From: Rusavskia elegans
Taxonomy: Eukaryota; Ascomycota; Lecanoromycetes; Teloschistales; Teloschistaceae
DNA length: 64,000 nt
Assembly: GCA_011316305.1 (NCBI GenBank)
Contig: SAUG01000167.1
Span: forward strand, 1-64,000
Direction of reading: 5' to 3'
Shown: positions 36,829 to 48,601 of the stretch, in pieces
Position numbering within the stretch: the first letter of the stretch is position 1
Layout of the letters: each line of letters starts with the position of its first letter
The notes under the pieces: model-generated
What the model was told of the DNA's origin: nothing
The model's input: the letters and a program-made list of their open reading frames with translations, nothing else
Database searches by the model: none
Translations under genes and position numbers: made by a program

Positions 36829-37909
36829 TGGGCTGGTACGTTCATGATAAAGCTATAGCCCTGCACTGAAGATGGTGAGGCTCTTGGTATCATGCAGTCA
36901 CGACCGCTTATGTGTATACGATTTTGACAAGTCAATATTCGCGGGCAGTGAGTCCTGAACTGTCCCGTTGCATGGATACTCCAGTATAGTGTCTCAACTC
37001 CAAATTATAGATCCTGATGGGGCCAACTCGTAATGTGATTGGATGAAAACCTTGCATTTACCCCTGAAGACAGGGCTTGCATTGGTCAGGGCTGGTTGAC
37101 AGGAAAAGGGATCATCACTACAGAGTACATGATCAGCCGGCCACTTCCAAGATCTCACCTCACACAAACCATCCACATCAAGCTCTTGCAAGCGACGTTG
37201 ACCCGGAAGTCCAAACCACATATGGATGATTATTTGGGAAACAGTCCACGAGGCGGGCGCGAACACATCCGGGTTCCTGCGGAGTAAGGCCCGGGGAATC
37301 ATCCATCTCGAATGCATTCATATCACCAGTATGGATGGCGTTCTGGAGAATAATGTAGATTGCGTGTTTCATCCCTGATTCTCGTGCTGTCTTTGGGTTG
37401 CATTTGCCAGTATCGACTCTTTCGTATCTGCCCTTCATTCGCATCTCACGCCCTATCATCATGAGTACTTTGGCCGTCTGTGTTACATGACGTCGCTCGT
37501 ATTAACCGAGGCTGCCTCTGAAAAGTAGTCGCCGTTCCTTCAGTTGGGGAGACTTAGCATCACTTTGACCATGTCTATTGATGGACTCATAGCCTCCAAC
37601 AGTCCGCCGCGGATTGCTTGCTATTGCAACGTGATGACAGTGGTTTGCAGTCGGGATATCTGTGGTCGTGGCGTCCAAAAGGTTGGTATTGCATAGCGAT
37701 GCTGCTGCTCTTTATAAGGGGACCAGATGGCGAGGTGTCGACTATTCGCATCGTTGGAGCGGATGCCGGCCTCCAAGGAAGGCGCAGTACGAAGTACTTC
37801 TAGGCCGTCACCACATGATCATGTAGTGGTAGCCGGGCGTACGCCGCCTTTTGAGTCCATCCAAGCACAAGAATTCCCCAGAATGATGAGTCCGTGGGTT
37901 GAAGCATTT
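36829..37909. other. Convergent spacer between the lyase and SEC6
   Basis: About 1.1 kb between converging genes. Short open frames only; no supported feature. Confidence 0.4.
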
Positions 37910-40213
37910 TCACTTGACCTTACTCATGATCGTTTCGGGTCCTCGCTCCACATACACCTCTCCCGCCTTCGCCTTGACACCACTGAGCATGCTCCTATCG
38001 AAATCATCTCTGGATCTCAACACAGCCTCGACCCAATTCATCTGCAAGTCCCAATATTCCCTCTTGAACTCCTCGTAGACCATGACGACGCCTGCCTTGT
38101 CTGCCTCCAGTAATCTCACCATTTTATCCACGACTCGCCATTTCTGCTTGATGATTGCGAAGTCCACGGTGACTAGATTGGCCAGATCAGCTCTGGTGTT
38201 GAGATTTTGAAAGAATTCGAATGCGGTAAGGACGTCGTCTTTAAATTTCTCGGTGAAGGGGTCGGAACGGCGGAATTTGGCGCCTTTGTTACGGACGGAG
38301 GAGAGGTAGTGCACGAGTAAATCATCGGCGAGTTCTTCGATGAGGATGTCGAGCAGACTATGATGGAGAACTTTGGAGTAGTCGCCGATGTAGTCGTCGA
38401 AGGTGGTGGTGATGCGTTTCATTGCATACTCGTTGTACCATTTCGAGGTGAAGAAGTCGGCTACTGTTGAGCGGAAATCGACTTTGAAGATTAGGGAGAC
38501 GAATGTGGTGATGCAATGGGTGCCTAGGTCAACGAAACCATCGCGTAGGGCATCCAGTTCGGTAGAAGCATGCGCCATGTATTTGGGAGTGACCAAAGGT
38601 TCGAGATCTTGTTGGAATCGGGTAAGATATCCTAGTTGTCCAGCATCCTCATTATCGTCTATGCAGGCGATCTGATCATTAGCAATGGCAATCAGCCAGT
38701 CCTGGAAAACTTGCATGCCCTCTTGGTTGGCATTGGGTTGCTTGAACTTTATGGACTCGTCATCCACCATCTTCTGCCACATATTCTGTCTTGACTTCAG
38801 CGCTCGGAACATAGCATCAAAGACACCTTCGGCGACGTCTGCTCGACCCGACTCTCCGGCTACGGCTGTTTGTTCTTTCAGCATACGCCACATATCACCC
38901 AGGGTTTTAGTGCGAAAGTAGCCATGTTCGTTGTTGTCGAGGGTATCTGGTTTACGCTCGATGAAGGATTTTTTGTCCGCCGCAAACATCCGGTCCATCC
39001 ATTCGTCGACTGATTTGACTATGAGCTGACGATATTCCCGGATCAACTCAATTTCTCGAGCATCAAGAACGTGCGGTTGCAGATCTTTCTGATCCCAGCC
39101 CAGCTTCGTCATCTTTGCGTAGTATTTCTCGCTCCAATCGATGATGCTGAGCATATGCGGAGGGCTCAGCTCGGGGTTGTCGATGTGCTTAACCAGCCAG
39201 TCGTGCATCATCCTGTGGTAAATGTCCGTATATGTCTTGAAAATTTTCCACTTCTTTGGCATCAGGCTGGCCATGCCTAGCTTGACAGCATTTAGATCAT
39301 TGAAGTACCACGCCATGATTTTGGGCAATTTCTCTGGTTCCTCCAGGAAGCGTCCTTCCGCTTTTTCGAAATTCGGTTCGGCGTGAGCTTCAATCGTTTT
39401 AAGGAACTTCTCCTTGTATCCATGCAGTTGCTTCGGTCCGCTAGTCATGGATTTGAACCGTGAGGCAAGGTCTTTGTATTCACGTTGGGCATCCTGAAGA
39501 GCTTTGACTTTCTTGTCGCTCTTCTCTTCTTCTTCGATAATCAACGCCAAGCGAACGACCATGCCTTGATTGCCCGCTTGTACCAAGGGTATCAGATTCA
39601 TACAAGCTGTGCCCAGATGGTCATCGAACCATTCAATGACATCGTCAAGCCTTGTGAAATAGTCTTGTAGATGACTTTCCAAAGAAGCGTCGGAGGCCCT
39701 CTTGATTTGATCCATAGCATCATCCCGGATGTCTCGCAATTGAGTGAGCCCATAGTGTATGCTTAGAATATTTGGCTGGTTCTCCATATCCTGATCATCC
39801 TCCCTCAGCAGATGTTCCAGATCTTTCAGCCGGCCGTCGAAGCTCTCGATATTCGCCTTCATCGCCTCGACTTGAGTAAAGTTGCGATGGACCTGAGAGA
39901 CCAGATTGATATTAGGGAAGTCCCTGATCATGTTTTGCGACTCGGCACATAGCTTGTCTATCTTCATCATTTCTTCTTTGATCTGATTGACGGTCCTTTG
40001 GCCATCGCTGATGGAAGTCATGCCAGACTGTGTAACTTGTAGCTGGTCCTTAAGACCAACCTTAAGCTGGCTATCAATGGCGGCTTTCTTGCGTGTAAAC
40101 TCCGACTTGAGGAAGGGTATCTTGTCTAGATCCTCGGGATGACGAAGGAGATCGGCGAGATCCACAATTGTGGACTCGTTTCCTGCCATTGTGGCAGCTT
40201 CAGCTGTGGTCAC
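37910..40213 (-). CDS. SEC6: Exocyst complex component Sec6
   Basis: Subunit of the octameric exocyst that tethers secretory vesicles to the plasma membrane at sites of growth; in hyphae this means the tip. A single uninterrupted frame of 767 residues, close to the family's usual 740-760. The N-terminal CorEx coiled coil (TRKKAAIDSQLKVGLKDQLQ, SISDGQRTVNQIKEEMMKID) is followed by the helical-bundle domains, with YFNDLNAVKLGMASLMPKKW, IYHRMMHDWLVKHIDNPELS and, near the C-terminus, KWYNEYAMKRITTTFDDYIG and DLLVHYLSSVRNKGAKF. The start at 40213 is the first ATG; MAGNEST eight codons later is an alternative. It diverges from the uL30m gene. Confidence 0.93.
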   Translation of the reverse strand: MTTAEAATMAGNESTIVDLADLLRHPEDLDKIPFLKSEFTRKKAAIDSQLKVGLKDQLQVTQSGMTSISDGQRTVNQIKEEMMKIDKLCAESQNMIRDFPNINLVSQVHRNFTQVEAMKANIESFDGRLKDLEHLLREDDQDMENQPNILSIHYGLTQLRDIRDDAMDQIKRASDASLESHLQDYFTRLDDVIEWFDDHLGTACMNLIPLVQAGNQGMVVRLALIIEEEEKSDKKVKALQDAQREYKDLASRFKSMTSGPKQLHGYKEKFLKTIEAHAEPNFEKAEGRFLEEPEKLPKIMAWYFNDLNAVKLGMASLMPKKWKIFKTYTDIYHRMMHDWLVKHIDNPELSPPHMLSIIDWSEKYYAKMTKLGWDQKDLQPHVLDAREIELIREYRQLIVKSVDEWMDRMFAADKKSFIERKPDTLDNNEHGYFRTKTLGDMWRMLKEQTAVAGESGRADVAEGVFDAMFRALKSRQNMWQKMVDDESIKFKQPNANQEGMQVFQDWLIAIANDQIACIDDNEDAGQLGYLTRFQQDLEPLVTPKYMAHASTELDALRDGFVDLGTHCITTFVSLIFKVDFRSTVADFFTSKWYNEYAMKRITTTFDDYIGDYSKVLHHSLLDILIEELADDLLVHYLSSVRNKGAKFRRSDPFTEKFKDDVLTAFEFFQNLNTRADLANLVTVDFAIIKQKWRVVDKMVRLLEADKAGVVMVYEEFKREYWDLQMNWVEAVLRSRDDFDRSMLSGVKAKAGEVYVERGPETIMSKVK

Positions 40214-40547
40214 CGCGGCATTATTGCTGGGTGTTCTTAACTAGCCAAAGTCAAGAGAGTGCATCTGGATTAATGAGGCCAAGGCGCTAGGATGTGATAG
40301 GGCTACGCGGTTGAGCACGAGCCACCCCCAATCCCAACCTCTCGCCAACTTCAATCGTTTCTTCTCCCTCAACGCCCTCCTACGTCAATCTTGCGACGGA
40401 CATTCTTTGGCTGATCCAGCGGTGGCTTTTCTTTAATCGAGTACATCATATGATAGAACCTCACATCCTTCGATCCCGACAGTACCCACCGGAGCAAGTC
40501 TTACCCGCAGAGTCACGAAGTACTACTCTCAAAACTCGCTATCGACA
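40214..40547. other. Bidirectional promoter of SEC6 and the mitochondrial uL30m gene
   Basis: 334 bases between divergent start codons, with CT-rich stretches near both genes. No other element is seen. Confidence 0.5.
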
Positions 40548-40826
40548 ATGCCCTTCTTCAGAATCACACAAATTCGCTCAGCAATTGGCTTGCCTAAGAA
40601 AACCACAGGCGTCCTCAAAGCTCTTGGACTCCGAAAACGAATGGCTACAGTTTTTCACCCGGTTAGCCCACAAGTTGCTGGTCAGATCATGGCAATCAAA
40701 GAACTGGTCGCGGTCTCAGAGGTCGAGCAAGCGCTTACAAAATCCGAAATGAGAGCGAACCGAAGACCAGACCCGGGTTATTACATTGAAACGCCAGCCT
40801 CAGAAGCGCTTGACGCCCGTATATAA
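40548..40826 (+). CDS. MRPL33: Mitochondrial large-subunit ribosomal protein uL30m (MRPL33)
   Basis: A 92-residue protein of the mitochondrial 54S subunit. [20 protein letters not shown], then [20 protein letters not shown] and [20 protein letters not shown], is the whole L30 fold: a beta strand, a helix with the basic loop, and the second helix. A short charged tail ([20 protein letters not shown]) typical of fungal members follows. Intronless; stop at 40824-40826. Confidence 0.9.
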   Translation: MPFFRITQIRSAIGLPKKTTGVLKALGLRKRMATVFHPVSPQVAGQIMAIKELVAVSEVEQALTKSEMRANRRPDPGYYIETPASEALDARI

Positions 40827-42665
40827 CTTTGAAGCAGAGAACGCTCCTCGCTGGTCAAACAAAAGTACATGATGCGACGACAGTCAATCCCGCCAGAGCA
40901 TGACAATCATCAAGCACGAAGCAAAAATTAGCAGTCTAAAGTCATACGGCAAACAGCAGGAAACAAGGTTGTCTATGTTAAATACTTCGCCGTCCAGAGG
41001 AAAGGACGGTCGAGTTGCAAAGTACCAAGGGCCGGAACGCCGGCGAACACAAACTCAGATCTCTGCAACATACGGACTCAGTAAGGCTTATGGGCAAGCG
41101 ACCACACCAAGCCACGGAGACTGGTCATTGCTGCTGTGGTCTAAGTTCTTTCACGAAACAAGATTTCGGAAGGCACACCGCAGAATATGCTCAATTCGAC
41201 AAATCTAAAGTCTTCCAGGAGAGAATCTCTGTAAGCCTCTCAGTATGGCTCGAGGCTGCCTAGCTGTATATGAGGCGAATCTTAAAAGCAGTTTCTCATT
41301 TCCCCGCCTACGTGCTTGTTGCAAACCCTTACCAAAGCTTCAACACATCAAAAGCGTTCACCGAAAAAGCTTCCGTCATACGTCGTTGCTTCATGTCTTT
41401 GGAAATTCATGGCAACTTGATAAAGCCTTCATCCACTTCTTCCTCAAGATGTATTGAATACCCGCATAAGGTCCTTGACTTTCTGATCATGCCACTTCAA
41501 GAGGTTTTAGTGAATAGTGTGTCACAAGTCCTGCATCTTCCCCTTCGTCGACGTCAAATGCTGGGTTTAATGACTAGTGAATGACTATGGATGGCTTCCC
41601 ATCGAGATCAAGGTCTCCGGGTCCGCATACTCTCAACGCGGTTAAGTGCTTATCAAATTCATCTCGCGAAGCAGATCTTATCGAGGTCAATAATCAGGGA
41701 AAGGGCTGCGCCAGCGAACATGAAGACGATCGGTCACGCGGTGCAGCAGTCTCCAGAAGAAGCCTCAGGTAAGGACGAGCAAAATCGGGTTCGTGGATTC
41801 ACTGGCAAGTGATCGCTTCTGCGCACGGCTGACATGATATAGGACCCGAGTATGGGACTGTGATCTGGCTAAGAGGCAGCTGACGTAGCTTCATCACAAA
41901 CATACAGGACATTACTCGTTCTTCTCCTTTCTCGGTCTACTCATTCAAATCCATCTGCCATCCTTCCCTTTTCAGTAAGTCTATCCCTGACGCTAGGATG
42001 AACGACGTGGCTTAATCACAGCTGTACAGGACATTGCTCGTTCTTATCCTTCCATGGTTTATTTCATCTGCTGTCCTTCTTTTCATAGAATCAACGTTCC
42101 TCAAGCTAGGTTGGATGACGTGGCTTGATCCACAGTTGTACAGGACATGCAGGTTTTTCGCCTTCCTTGGTCTATTCATCTGCTGTCCTCCTTCCGTTCC
42201 GGAAATTTTGTGGGATGAAGATGATATGAATGACGTGACTTTAATATGAATGTGTAGAACATTGCTCATTCTTCTCCTGTCTTGGTCCATTCGTCTAGAT
42301 TCATCTGCTATCTTCCTCCAATTCTATCATTCACGCTTTGATGTAGTTTGCGTGGCTTCATCGCATCTCCACAGGACATTGAGTTCGTCTCGGGTACTTA
42401 AAGAGCTTCCTTTCTCGCTCTTCCCAACTTTCCTCGATCATCTCGTTCTGCCACCTTCTGTGCCTGACCATATTTTGGCTCTTGGACTTTTCAACTTCAA
42501 GCTTTTCTCATACTTAGTACACTTTATATATCATCCACTTCAATCTTCTATCTTCTCTTTACAGCATCGTCTGGCATTCACATAGTTTCACTCATTCAGT
42601 CATTCCCCATTTCCTCATTTCACCATTTCTTCAATTCCGTTCATTGGTTTCTCCTGTTACTAATC
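40827..42665. other. Spacer containing a ~115-bp minisatellite
   Basis: No supported gene. The right half (41881-42400) is filled by degenerate tandem repeats. The stretch 42400-42665 is strongly pyrimidine-rich and resembles a fungal promoter/5' UTR for the gene starting at 42666. Confidence 0.5.
41881..42400 (+). repeat. Minisatellite, about five units of 113-122 bp
   Basis: The string GACGT(G/A)GCTT is repeated at about 41882, 42004, 42117, 42231 and, degenerate, about 42349. Each is followed by TACAGGACATT-like and GCTCGTTCTT-like motifs, then by ATTCATCTGCTGTCC. The spacing is 122, 113, 114 and about 118 bases. The copies differ by many substitutions, so the array is old. Confidence 0.8.
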
Positions 42666-43044
42666 ATGGCCTTTGCCCAAGACATCGACTTCTCCCACAT
42701 CTCAGCAGGTTGCTCACACTTTGGCCGACCGGGTTGTATCCCCTGCACTTGTGGGGTCGCTGGCAGTCAAGGGATCGAATGCCTGTCGTATGATAGCGAT
42801 ACTCCCCACTTCGACGAAGCCTTCGCTGTCACCTCCCCATTCCATCTACTAGTATGGCCAACTACGGGTAAGTGCTCAAATACCACAAAACGCCTCTAAC
42901 ACCGATAGCCTCTCTTCAGCTCCCAACATTTCTACTGCTATCGGCCAGAGCGTCACGACTGCCAGTAGTATCAGTATTGCCAGCAATTCGCGTAGGACGG
43001 GTCTACCCACCGGTTCCACCTATAAAGGCCATTCTTCAGCTTGA
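42666..43044 (+). CDS. Orphan Cys-rich/Ser-rich small protein
   Basis: Two exons (42666-42867 and 42920-43044) with a GTAAGT donor and a CTTCAG acceptor, in phase, give 108 residues. The N-terminus has four Cys within 30 residues (AGCSHFGRPGCIPCTCGVAG). The C-terminal part is Ser/Thr-rich (TAIGQSVTTASSISIASNSR). No clear signal peptide and no recognised family. Ser-rich coding-like segments continue in other frames to about 43700, so more exons may exist. Confidence 0.35.
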
Positions 43045-44849
43045 CACGCTGTGCCAGACTCCAAGCTTGGTTCTTGGAAACGAAGTTTGCATCGTTGTCG
43101 GTGCATGATCAGCACGATGGTGTCCAATGCAGCTGCCCAGGCTGACGTGGAGAGTGCACAGATCTTATTACTTGTCTTCGGGAAGCCACCAGTCTACTTC
43201 ACCGAGCAAAGCATTCACCCTTACTGCAACACCACAAATTGAGTTGAGTGCGCTTTCGAACCGCCCAGTGATCCTTCCAATACTCCAGGAACTGCAATTG
43301 TCAGCTCAAGCTCGCATCGAAGCAAACTGATAGAACACAGTAGCCTATTTAGCTCATCGCCAACCGAAACCAAGGAGCTCGGCACGACTGCAAGACATTG
43401 GGATACCAGCACTCTTTGTGGTATCGAGTTTTCACTTGAAAGCCTTGGATGCATTAGAGTCAGAGGACACGTCCACTTCGTGCGATTCGGATTATCCATA
43501 AACTCCAGCACTGGAGTCGCTATCGCCATCAGTTCTATCAAGCTGCATTTTCCTGTATAAGCTGACGAAATCGCTGTACGATCTTCGTATTCGTCCATTC
43601 AGACAAGTCACAAACCCTGCGCTCAGATCTTTTTTCTCGAAACGCACGAAGGATGACTCGAAACCCAAGAAGCACAAAGCACATTTCAAGGACAAAAGGA
43701 CGTCCCACTCGGATATATCGATGGTGGGCTGTCTTACAGCAGCCTTTCAGCAGCGAATTGCCATCCCAGGAGACTTTGCCATTTCCGAATCAGCGAAACC
43801 CCAAAACGCCTATGCCATCCTTTGGCCCTCCAGAGATTCGCTTAATCGGTCGTCATTGGAAGGAACCTTGGGATCGTTGGCGACTTGTGCTATTGCCTCA
43901 TCCTCTTCTTCCTTCTTACAAATCACGCTTTCGCCACAATATCTTCATCTTCTTCGAATATTGCACAGTCGAGGTCACTTCTCTCTTTCATGATGCCGCG
44001 GAAAACGGCGAGAGTCTTGTCCACGAGCTCCTGACGTGCATCAGGGGTACTTCGAGCGACTGGTTTCGTGAACAGAGACAGCAGTGGATACCCATTGAAG
44101 AATCACCTCCAGAGTCGAACCAGAAAGAGCCTCTGAATTTTTGTTCCCCAGGATGCCACCAACCTCGATCTTGGTTCTTTATGCTTTGAGCAAAACTGGG
44201 ACTACTCGTCATCCTCGAATTCCTTACTTGTGCGGCCGAGTCTGTATATGTTGCAAGTAAGGTTACAGGACCGACCCCATCCTTGAGCAGTCCCCATCAT
44301 TCCGAGCCTTTGCATTATCGGCAGAACTCGGGATTGCTTGCGTGGTCCGTTTATATCGGATCTCGAAAACGCTTCGGTCAATAAAGGTATCTCCGGATCC
44401 TACATTATGGAAACCGCAGCTAAGCTAGGACTTTGCAGATAAAGCAGATCCCTAACAGGAGTGGCGCTTGCATTTCGGCCTCTCATGGGCTTTCCGACAT
44501 CAGATGCATCGGCAATCATCTTGGTCGTTGGTCCAACCCACCAGCAACAACTTTGTAACCGATGCAATGCAGACCTTGAAGGGCGAAATTTTCCTGCAAC
44601 TCCTACACCCGTCATCCCTTTCGAAGAGATCATACGATCAGCGATCCCGACCGCCGTGGAGTCCTACATTCCGCGCTTCCTGAGAGAATCGTTCTCATAC
44701 GATTTCCTTTTAAGGCCATGAGTGGTCTTTATACGCATACTTCGTGCTCATGATTTGGGCTGTTCTCGCTGGAGTTTTCACCCCGTATCAAGGGCAGTTC
44801 TTGCCCAGTTTGATGAGAAAATCCACAGCATCGAAGAGGCTGTCAGTAA
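43045..44849. other. Fragmented coding-like region
   Basis: Several frames on the plus strand look coding over 40-90 codons, for example SSSPTETKELGTTARHWDTS near 43350, KRTKDDSKPKKHKAHFKDKR near 43640, SLFHDAAENGESLVHELLTC near 43990 and IPFEEIIRSAIPTAVESYIP near 44620. I could not join them into one phase-consistent model. Either a multi-exon orphan gene or decayed gene remnants. Confidence 0.3.
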
Positions 44850-46022
44850 ATGGTCGCCGTTCATGCCTGGCCCCTGTCCAGCTTCATCAGTTTCAAGAAC
44901 TTCGTCTCTACAATCTCCACCAAAGTCCGCAAGGCCATCCACTCTACCTTCCCCCACTCCGCAGGATACGTGCGCCTGGTGCCCGATGACCACGTAGAGC
45001 GCCTGCAAGAATATGGATACTTGACGAAAAGCCGCAACGAAAAGAGGAGAAGAAGTGCTCCGCCGACAAACAAGAAATTTCCTCGTCTGGCGGACCCCCG
45101 ATGGCGCATCACTAAAGACCAAAGAGGCTTTTTGAAAGTCCCTACGGACCGATTTGGGTATATCTACGTGTGTGAAGAACATGAGATATTCTGTTTCCGT
45201 TCCACACTCCACACTAGCAAATGCGTAGGAGACGGGGGAGATGGCGTATGTGAATCTGGGGTTGATGTGCCCAAACGTTTGAACCAGGCGTCGACGGCCT
45301 GCTTCAAGCGGGACTTGATGATATTGTCGGAAAAGAATGGATCGCATCAGCAATGCGCGGCGATCTCAAAGAAGCGGTACCAATCCTGCAAAGGCTCTAC
45401 GAAAAGATCATTCAGCGAGATGGTCGATACCCATCCGCAACGACACTCAAAAACTTTCTGAAACAGAGAACCGATACAATAAAGTGATTCAAAGATCTTT
45501 TAAAAACGCTTAGGAAACTCACGGAACACACTTGATGACATTCTCTAAGAAATTCCAGATGACAGTGGTCGGGTGCATAACGGACTGGATGTAGCCAAAG
45601 ACGAAGACGAAAGTCAGTCCAAAAAGACATATCCAAGCCAACAAAACTGGGGTCTTATCGTGCAGCTCGGCGGACTTGCCGAGCCAGACGAGGCGTTGAA
45701 AGAATTCCTGCATGGGAGTGTCGATGACAAGGCCACTGAGTTTTTGAGAAAACGCAATCATCTTACCGTGGACAAATTCGAGACGCTTTGCGAGGAAGTT
45801 TTTGGAATAAGGGTACCGAGAAATCCTATAGACCGTGTCTATCGTCTTCTACTACTATTAGGGATCTACGACAGGGCGTGCAATCTTTATTTACCCGAGG
45901 ATTTCGACGCTTGGAAGGACCGTAAGATTGGCAAGGTAGCATCCAATCTGGACTTCGTCTGCAAGACGCTAGGTCCTAGGAACATCTTTTGGCTTCATCG
46001 CGAATTCTCGAATTTATTATAA
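44850..46022 (+). CDS. Orphan multi-exon gene
   Basis: A phase-consistent model of three exons (44850-45171, 45288-45483, 45638-46022) gives 300 residues. Segments with good coding character are SAGYVRLVPDDHVERLQEYG, RLADPRWRITKDQRGFLKVP, GKEWIASAMRGDLKEAVPIL, RYPSATTLKNFLKQR and RKRNHLTVDKFETLCEEVFG. The last exon has no internal Met, so it must be spliced to something upstream. The splice sites chosen (GTGAAG...ACCAG and GTGATT...CCAAG) are ordinary but not strong, and the true start may lie upstream. No family recognised. Confidence 0.38.
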
Positions 46023-46934
46023 GTGCCTCGCCTCCTTTCAGTGTAGGCATGACCTGTAGCACCCCTATATTATATCCACGTTGCGAGAAAATATACTAAA
46101 AAGACGGTGCTGCAGCCTTAACAAGGTTACCAAATCCGGGGAGAGCTACTGCGCAGCAATGGCAAGGCTCACAGAGCTATCAATTCAAGATATAAAAGAA
46201 TCAAAAAGTCTATTGGTCTCGAGCTTTTGCCCACAGTATGGAGCGACCATCGCAAGAGAAGATGTGGACCAACACGCTTCATGAAACTTGACACTCCAGC
46301 GAAACAGAAGAAGGACATGATCGAGGAGGCAGGCGCTCGCCGCCATGTAGAAACTTCGACGCCGAAACCAAAAGATTCCCACCCCTCGCCGATCACCCTT
46401 GAGGTATTTCGGCAGGCCAGAGAGACTTCCTGAAAGGCCTTGCGGACCAGTATGGATACCACTACATTAACTTGGGGTCCAGCAAGACCGCTTCATGACG
46501 GAGGGTGTCCTGCGCGTCAATCGGCAGACTTGCAACTGTCAGCAAAATCGGAGACCACACCAGCGCATGGGATACCATTGCCGACTCTGTGGTCGTGTTC
46601 TTCACAAACTGTCAGATCCCAAAACCCCAGTCACTCACTTCACCTAACGCCCGCATGTGTACTCATTATCTCTAAATTGGCCCTGACGGACTACGCATGT
46701 TACTTGCCTGAGTCTGGTGCCCACTAACCGCGACTCTGATGCTTCTTCTACCATCTATCCCTCTTCCTCCATCACCTAAGCTATCTCAAGCTTCTTTTCC
46801 CCCCTCTCTATCAGTTCACTCTTCTCCGCCTCTAGTTCCGTCTGCGGTTACTCCTCCACTTACATCACCATCAGGACCGGACGAATGCACCATCGGCTTC
46901 CACCGACAAAGTTTCAAGAACTGTTGCAACAATC
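46023..46934. other. Spacer without a supported gene
   Basis: Short frames only; one (46739-46975) is Pro/Ser-rich and may be 5' leader of the next gene. Confidence 0.3.
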
Positions 46935-47595
46935 TTGAATGCATCTGCTGCGATCCTTACCCACCGCCACTTTAACAATGTCCTCATATCATCAAGCGCA
47001 CGCGAAGTGCTACACTCCCCCCCGAAGCAAGCAAAAGAAGATATCTGTCCATTCCTGGGCCTTGCGGCCGAACTTCCTGACATGATCTACCGCAAATTGC
47101 TCCATAAAGATCAGGGAAGTCCACGAGGACTGATCTCTTCAACCTCACTGACGGTTCTCTACAGCTCAGAGATTTTTCTTCTAACAAAAGTGGGAAGAGT
47201 TTCTGGTATACATTAGACCTAAATCGGGGCGGGAGTTTCCTGCATTCGATCTGGAGCAAAATCTTCTAATCCCATATGAAGAGAAGTTGGCGAAAAGGGA
47301 CGAAGCACTGCGAGGTCTACGAGCGTGGGAACGGGAGACTCAACGACTAGGCCAAATTCTTTATTCATTCCAGGAATTGAGCAAAAGTCTTGATCGCCCG
47401 GGAACACCGCTATCTCAGCAAGGCACTGGCGGAGGCTGTCTTTACGTTCCAGGCCCGGATCCCTCGAGCCAACGAACGCATATATCTACCTATCCGAATA
47501 TTGACCAGGCGAAATGGAATGAGCTCGTGAAGTCGGTAGATGCCGGGGAGAAGACCTTTACATTGGCATTTGACGATCAGTGGTGCAAGCGATAA
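46935..47595 (+). CDS. F-box-like orphan protein (start uncertain)
   Basis: Two exons (46935-47189 and 47236-47595) join across a 46-base intron in phase 0 to about 204 residues. The first position given is a TTG, so the true ATG is upstream or the gene is decayed. CPFLGLAAELPDMIYRKLLH resembles the FLxLPxELRNxIYxxLL motif that opens many fungal F-box-like proteins. The second exon is charged (KRDEALRGLRAWERETQRLG) and ends at FDDQWCKR. No other domain is seen. Confidence 0.35.
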
Positions 47596-48601
47596 GAGAC
47601 TCGGGGGTATCCGTTCGGAATACTTTTTGACCTATTCCGCATCGTCGCCCCGTCAAGAGAATGCAGTTGCAAAAGTACAGCGGGGACTTGGGCCGATGCC
47701 ATAAATCATTGGCCATAAAAATTAGATACTACCAATGCGGTTGTTCCAGCGCGCTTCGTGTATGGCCTCCCAAAAACACACTCGGAGCTCATCTCAACAG
47801 TGGAAGAAGTAAGGGAGTTACTTCATGGAGACGCTCCCAAATTGCAGCGCCGGCAAATTGATCAAGATGTGCGGTTAGGTATCTTTACTTTGATATTACA
47901 ACAAAACTATCGAGTATCTGCTTTTTTTCGTGATTCCTTTGATTGTCCTTGCGCTTATTGGTATCCTCCTCTTGATGGAGATGGAGATGGAGATGGAGAT
48001 GGAGATGGAAATGAATCCCCACTCTACAAAGCTAGGCCTATCACAATGCGCAGAGAAACTCGTTACTCGCTCGTGAGGATTCGAAGGGTCAGTACAGTAG
48101 GTGGAAGCCTTTGCCGGTAATTCGGAGCATTACATGCTGACGGAGGTAAGTGTATCCTCTAAGGGTATGAAGATGAACGAACGAACGGCTTGACCAGCGG
48201 TTGGAGGAGGCATCCAAAGTCATGAATTCGAAAACAAATAAAGCAGTGGAAGAACTCGGCAGCGTCAGGAAAGATCTTGACGCTCAGACAGCAAAGACGT
48301 ACCAAATGCGTGCGGAAAGCCGTGAGAAACCGCATGCAGACTCTCAAATGGAAGGCAAGAATGTGCTGGCCGAGAACTCCAGATTGGAGATCGTCAACCG
48401 CGATGCAAAGCTCCATCATAAGCAAAGAAAGGAGAACATAGCTGAGTAGCTAGCTATGGACAGAAGGGACTCTGAACTGCAAACTAGACAAGGTGAAGGG
48501 CCGGAAACGATGAGTATGCTTGACAGCAGCGAACCCGCGACCACGGGCAACGAAGATGATGACAAAACCCTGGCCAACATGAATATCAAGAGAAATTTTC
48601 T
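47596..48601. other. Coding-like remnants with a GATGGA microsatellite
   Basis: A frame at 47758-48120 (ISTVEEVRELLHGDAPKLQR) contains a GATGGA hexamer run near 47972-48008 encoding a Gly-Asp run. A charged 82-codon frame at 48201-48449 looks coiled-coil. Neither has a clear start, splice partner or family. Confidence 0.3.
47972..48008 (+). repeat. Hexanucleotide microsatellite (GATGGA)n
   Basis: About six tandem GATGGA units. In the 47758 frame they encode alternating Gly and Asp. Confidence 0.8.

Noticed and set aside
44778..45353. 191-codon open frame on the minus strand
   Set aside because: It overlaps the plus-strand frames at 44850-46022, which have better composition and phase-consistent splicing; regarded as a shadow.
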